Below are positions 12,143-12,543 of a DNA stretch of 12,543 nt, piece after piece. A model generated the notes under the pieces. The model made no database searches. It was not told the DNA's origin and saw only the letters and a program-made list of their open reading frames with translations. A program made the translations under genes and the position numbers. Source of the DNA: Phosphoribacter sp035448065 (lineage in GTDB: Bacteria; Actinomycetota; Actinomycetes; Actinomycetales; Dermatophilaceae); NCBI GenBank assembly GCA_035448065.1, contig DAOTIG010000103.1, forward strand, positions 1-12,543, written 5' to 3'. The stretch's first letter is position 1. Each line of letters starts with the position of its first letter.

Positions 12143-12145
12143 AGT
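12143..12145 (+). promoter_or_regulatory. Part of a possible leaderless -10 hexamer for the small membrane protein
   Basis: The hexamer CACAGT (about 12140-12145) ends 6 nt before the GTG at 12152. It is identical to the hexamer before the M23 gene and has the same spacing. The match to the -10 consensus is weak (three of six). Confidence 0.3.
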
Positions 12146-12151
12146 GGACCC

Positions 12152-12460
12152 GTGACCGATCCGCAGACCGCCGACCGCCCCTCCGGGTCGGCCGTCCGCG
12201 CGACCCGGGCCATGCACTGGCTTGCCGCGGGCGTCGTCGTCGCGTGTGGCGTCGCGGCATACCAGATGATCCAGGCGCACGGCACCCTCGCGGTCCCGCT
12301 CGGCTGGCTCGTGCTGACGGCGAGCATCGCCGGCGGGATCGGGGCCCGGGTGACCCGTGGCCGGGGCACACAGCCCGTGCTCTGGGCGGCCCTGCCCCTG
12401 GTCGTGCTGCTCTTCGGCGGGCTCTGCCTGGCGCTCATCGCCAACCTGCCCGCAGCCTGA
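12152..12460 (+). CDS. Small three-helix membrane protein, unknown function
   Basis: A 102-residue protein starting at GTG 12152 (VTDPQTADRP). After a short polar N-terminus it shows three hydrophobic segments: about 22-41 (HWLAAGVVVACGVAAYQM), 49-66 (VPLGWLVLTASIAGGI) and 75-98 (VLWAALPLVVLLFGGLCLAL), separated by short loops with a basic stretch RVTRGRG. I do not recognise the family; it has the size and layout of small actinobacterial membrane DUFs such as DUF3017 but lacks recognisable signature residues. The GTG follows a CACAGT hexamer by 6 nt, so the message may be leaderless. Upstream in-frame sequence back to 11942 is non-hydrophobic and overlaps the rplS leader, so it was not included. 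Confidence 0.65.
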   Translation: MTDPQTADRPSGSAVRATRAMHWLAAGVVVACGVAAYQMIQAHGTLAVPLGWLVLTASIAGGIGARVTRGRGTQPVLWAALPLVVLLFGGLCLALIANLPAA

Positions 12461-12485
12461 CCCGCCGGCCCAGCTCGCGCGTCTC

Positions 12486-12543
12486 TCAGCCGACCACCCG
12501 TGGGCTCACCGTGACATCCGTCGGCGCGCCGAAGGTGAGCACC
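12486..12543 (-). CDS. C-terminal 18 codons of an unidentified gene
   Basis: Reading the minus strand from the right edge gives VLTFGAPTDVTVSPRVVG and then TGA (12488-12486). The fragment is too short to identify. The ending TFGAPTDVTV resembles the C-terminal strand of LppX/LprG-type lipoproteins, and in some Actinobacteria a lipoprotein gene lies between trmD and rplS, but this is a guess. It is convergent with the small membrane protein gene (25 bp between stops). Confidence 0.4.
   Translation of the reverse strand, partial: VLTFGAPTDVTVSPRVVG

Larger units (their letters stand above)
121..12263. repeat. Dispersed octamer GTATGCCG / CGGCATAC
   Basis: Fourteen exact copies, counted by eye. 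GTATGCCG on the plus strand is at 122, 1212, 1692, 4929, 9273, 10781 and 11953; on the minus strand it starts (left coordinate) at 154, 550, 2458, 6508, 8172, 9691 and 12255. Eight extend to GGTATGCCGC: 121, 153, 2457, 4928, 8171, 9690, 11952 and 12254. A near copy, GGGCATAC, lies at 8330 just before the cupin gene. They occur in genes and between genes. Confidence 0.8.

Noticed and set aside
10932..12155. Long plus-strand open frame (about 407 codons) opposite lepB and rplS
   Set aside because: It is a shadow of lepB and rplS; composition is typical of antisense GC-rich frames and no domain is recognisable.
1..12543. CRISPR array, tRNA genes, insertion sequences or prophage attachment sites
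   Set aside because: No regularly spaced long repeats, no cloverleaf, no transposase-like protein and no terminal repeats were seen; the only recombinase is the housekeeping XerC.

Overview
This is a GC-rich (roughly 72% by eye) stretch of an actinobacterial chromosome. It carries the conserved Actinomycetota block rplS - lepB - lepB - rnhB - DUF2469 - yraN - comM - dprA - xerC - (M23 peptidase) - rpsB, read from high to low coordinates on the minus strand. Gene content and order suggest Micrococcales, perhaps an Intrasporangiaceae-like organism. The family-level guess is weak; the phylum is firm.

Layout from 1 upward: (a) 1-325 holds the first 27 codons of rpsB (minus) and a structured leader of about 190 nt with a strong hairpin. 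(b) 326-2001 is a divergent pair: a PaaI-like thioesterase (minus) and a class I/II PLP aminotransferase (plus), apparently transcribed from two interlocked leaderless promoters. (c) 2009-3841 encodes two envelope proteins on the minus strand: a secreted M23 peptidase-like protein and a membrane-anchored DUF3152 protein with a metzincin-type zinc signature. (d) 4010-8222 is the DNA-processing cluster xerC, dprA, comM (yifB) and yraN; comM/dprA overlap by 4 bp and yraN/comM are 1 bp apart. (e) 8345-8794 is a small cupin gene on the plus strand that interrupts the minus-strand block. (f) 8810-11897 is DUF2469, rnhB, two tandem type I signal peptidases and rplS, tightly packed with overlaps. (g) 11898-12543 holds the rplS leader, a small plus-strand membrane protein and the tail of another minus-strand gene.

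The minus-strand genes link ribosome synthesis (rpsB, rplS), protein export (two LepB), RNA/DNA maintenance (rnhB, xerC), and handling of incoming DNA (dprA, comM, yraN). The plus-strand genes are single accessory insertions, each with its own promoter.

The most striking unexplained signal is the octamer GTATGCCG. It occurs 14 times in 12.5 kb, 7 on each strand and in several reading frames, often at the cost of rare codons. Eight copies extend to GGTATGCCGC, and two of these face each other to form the hairpin before rpsB. Other signals are two DnaA-box-like pairs with identical 30-bp spacing, a set of leaderless start sites sharing one geometry, and two convergent gene ends whose stop codons both lie inside short palindromes.
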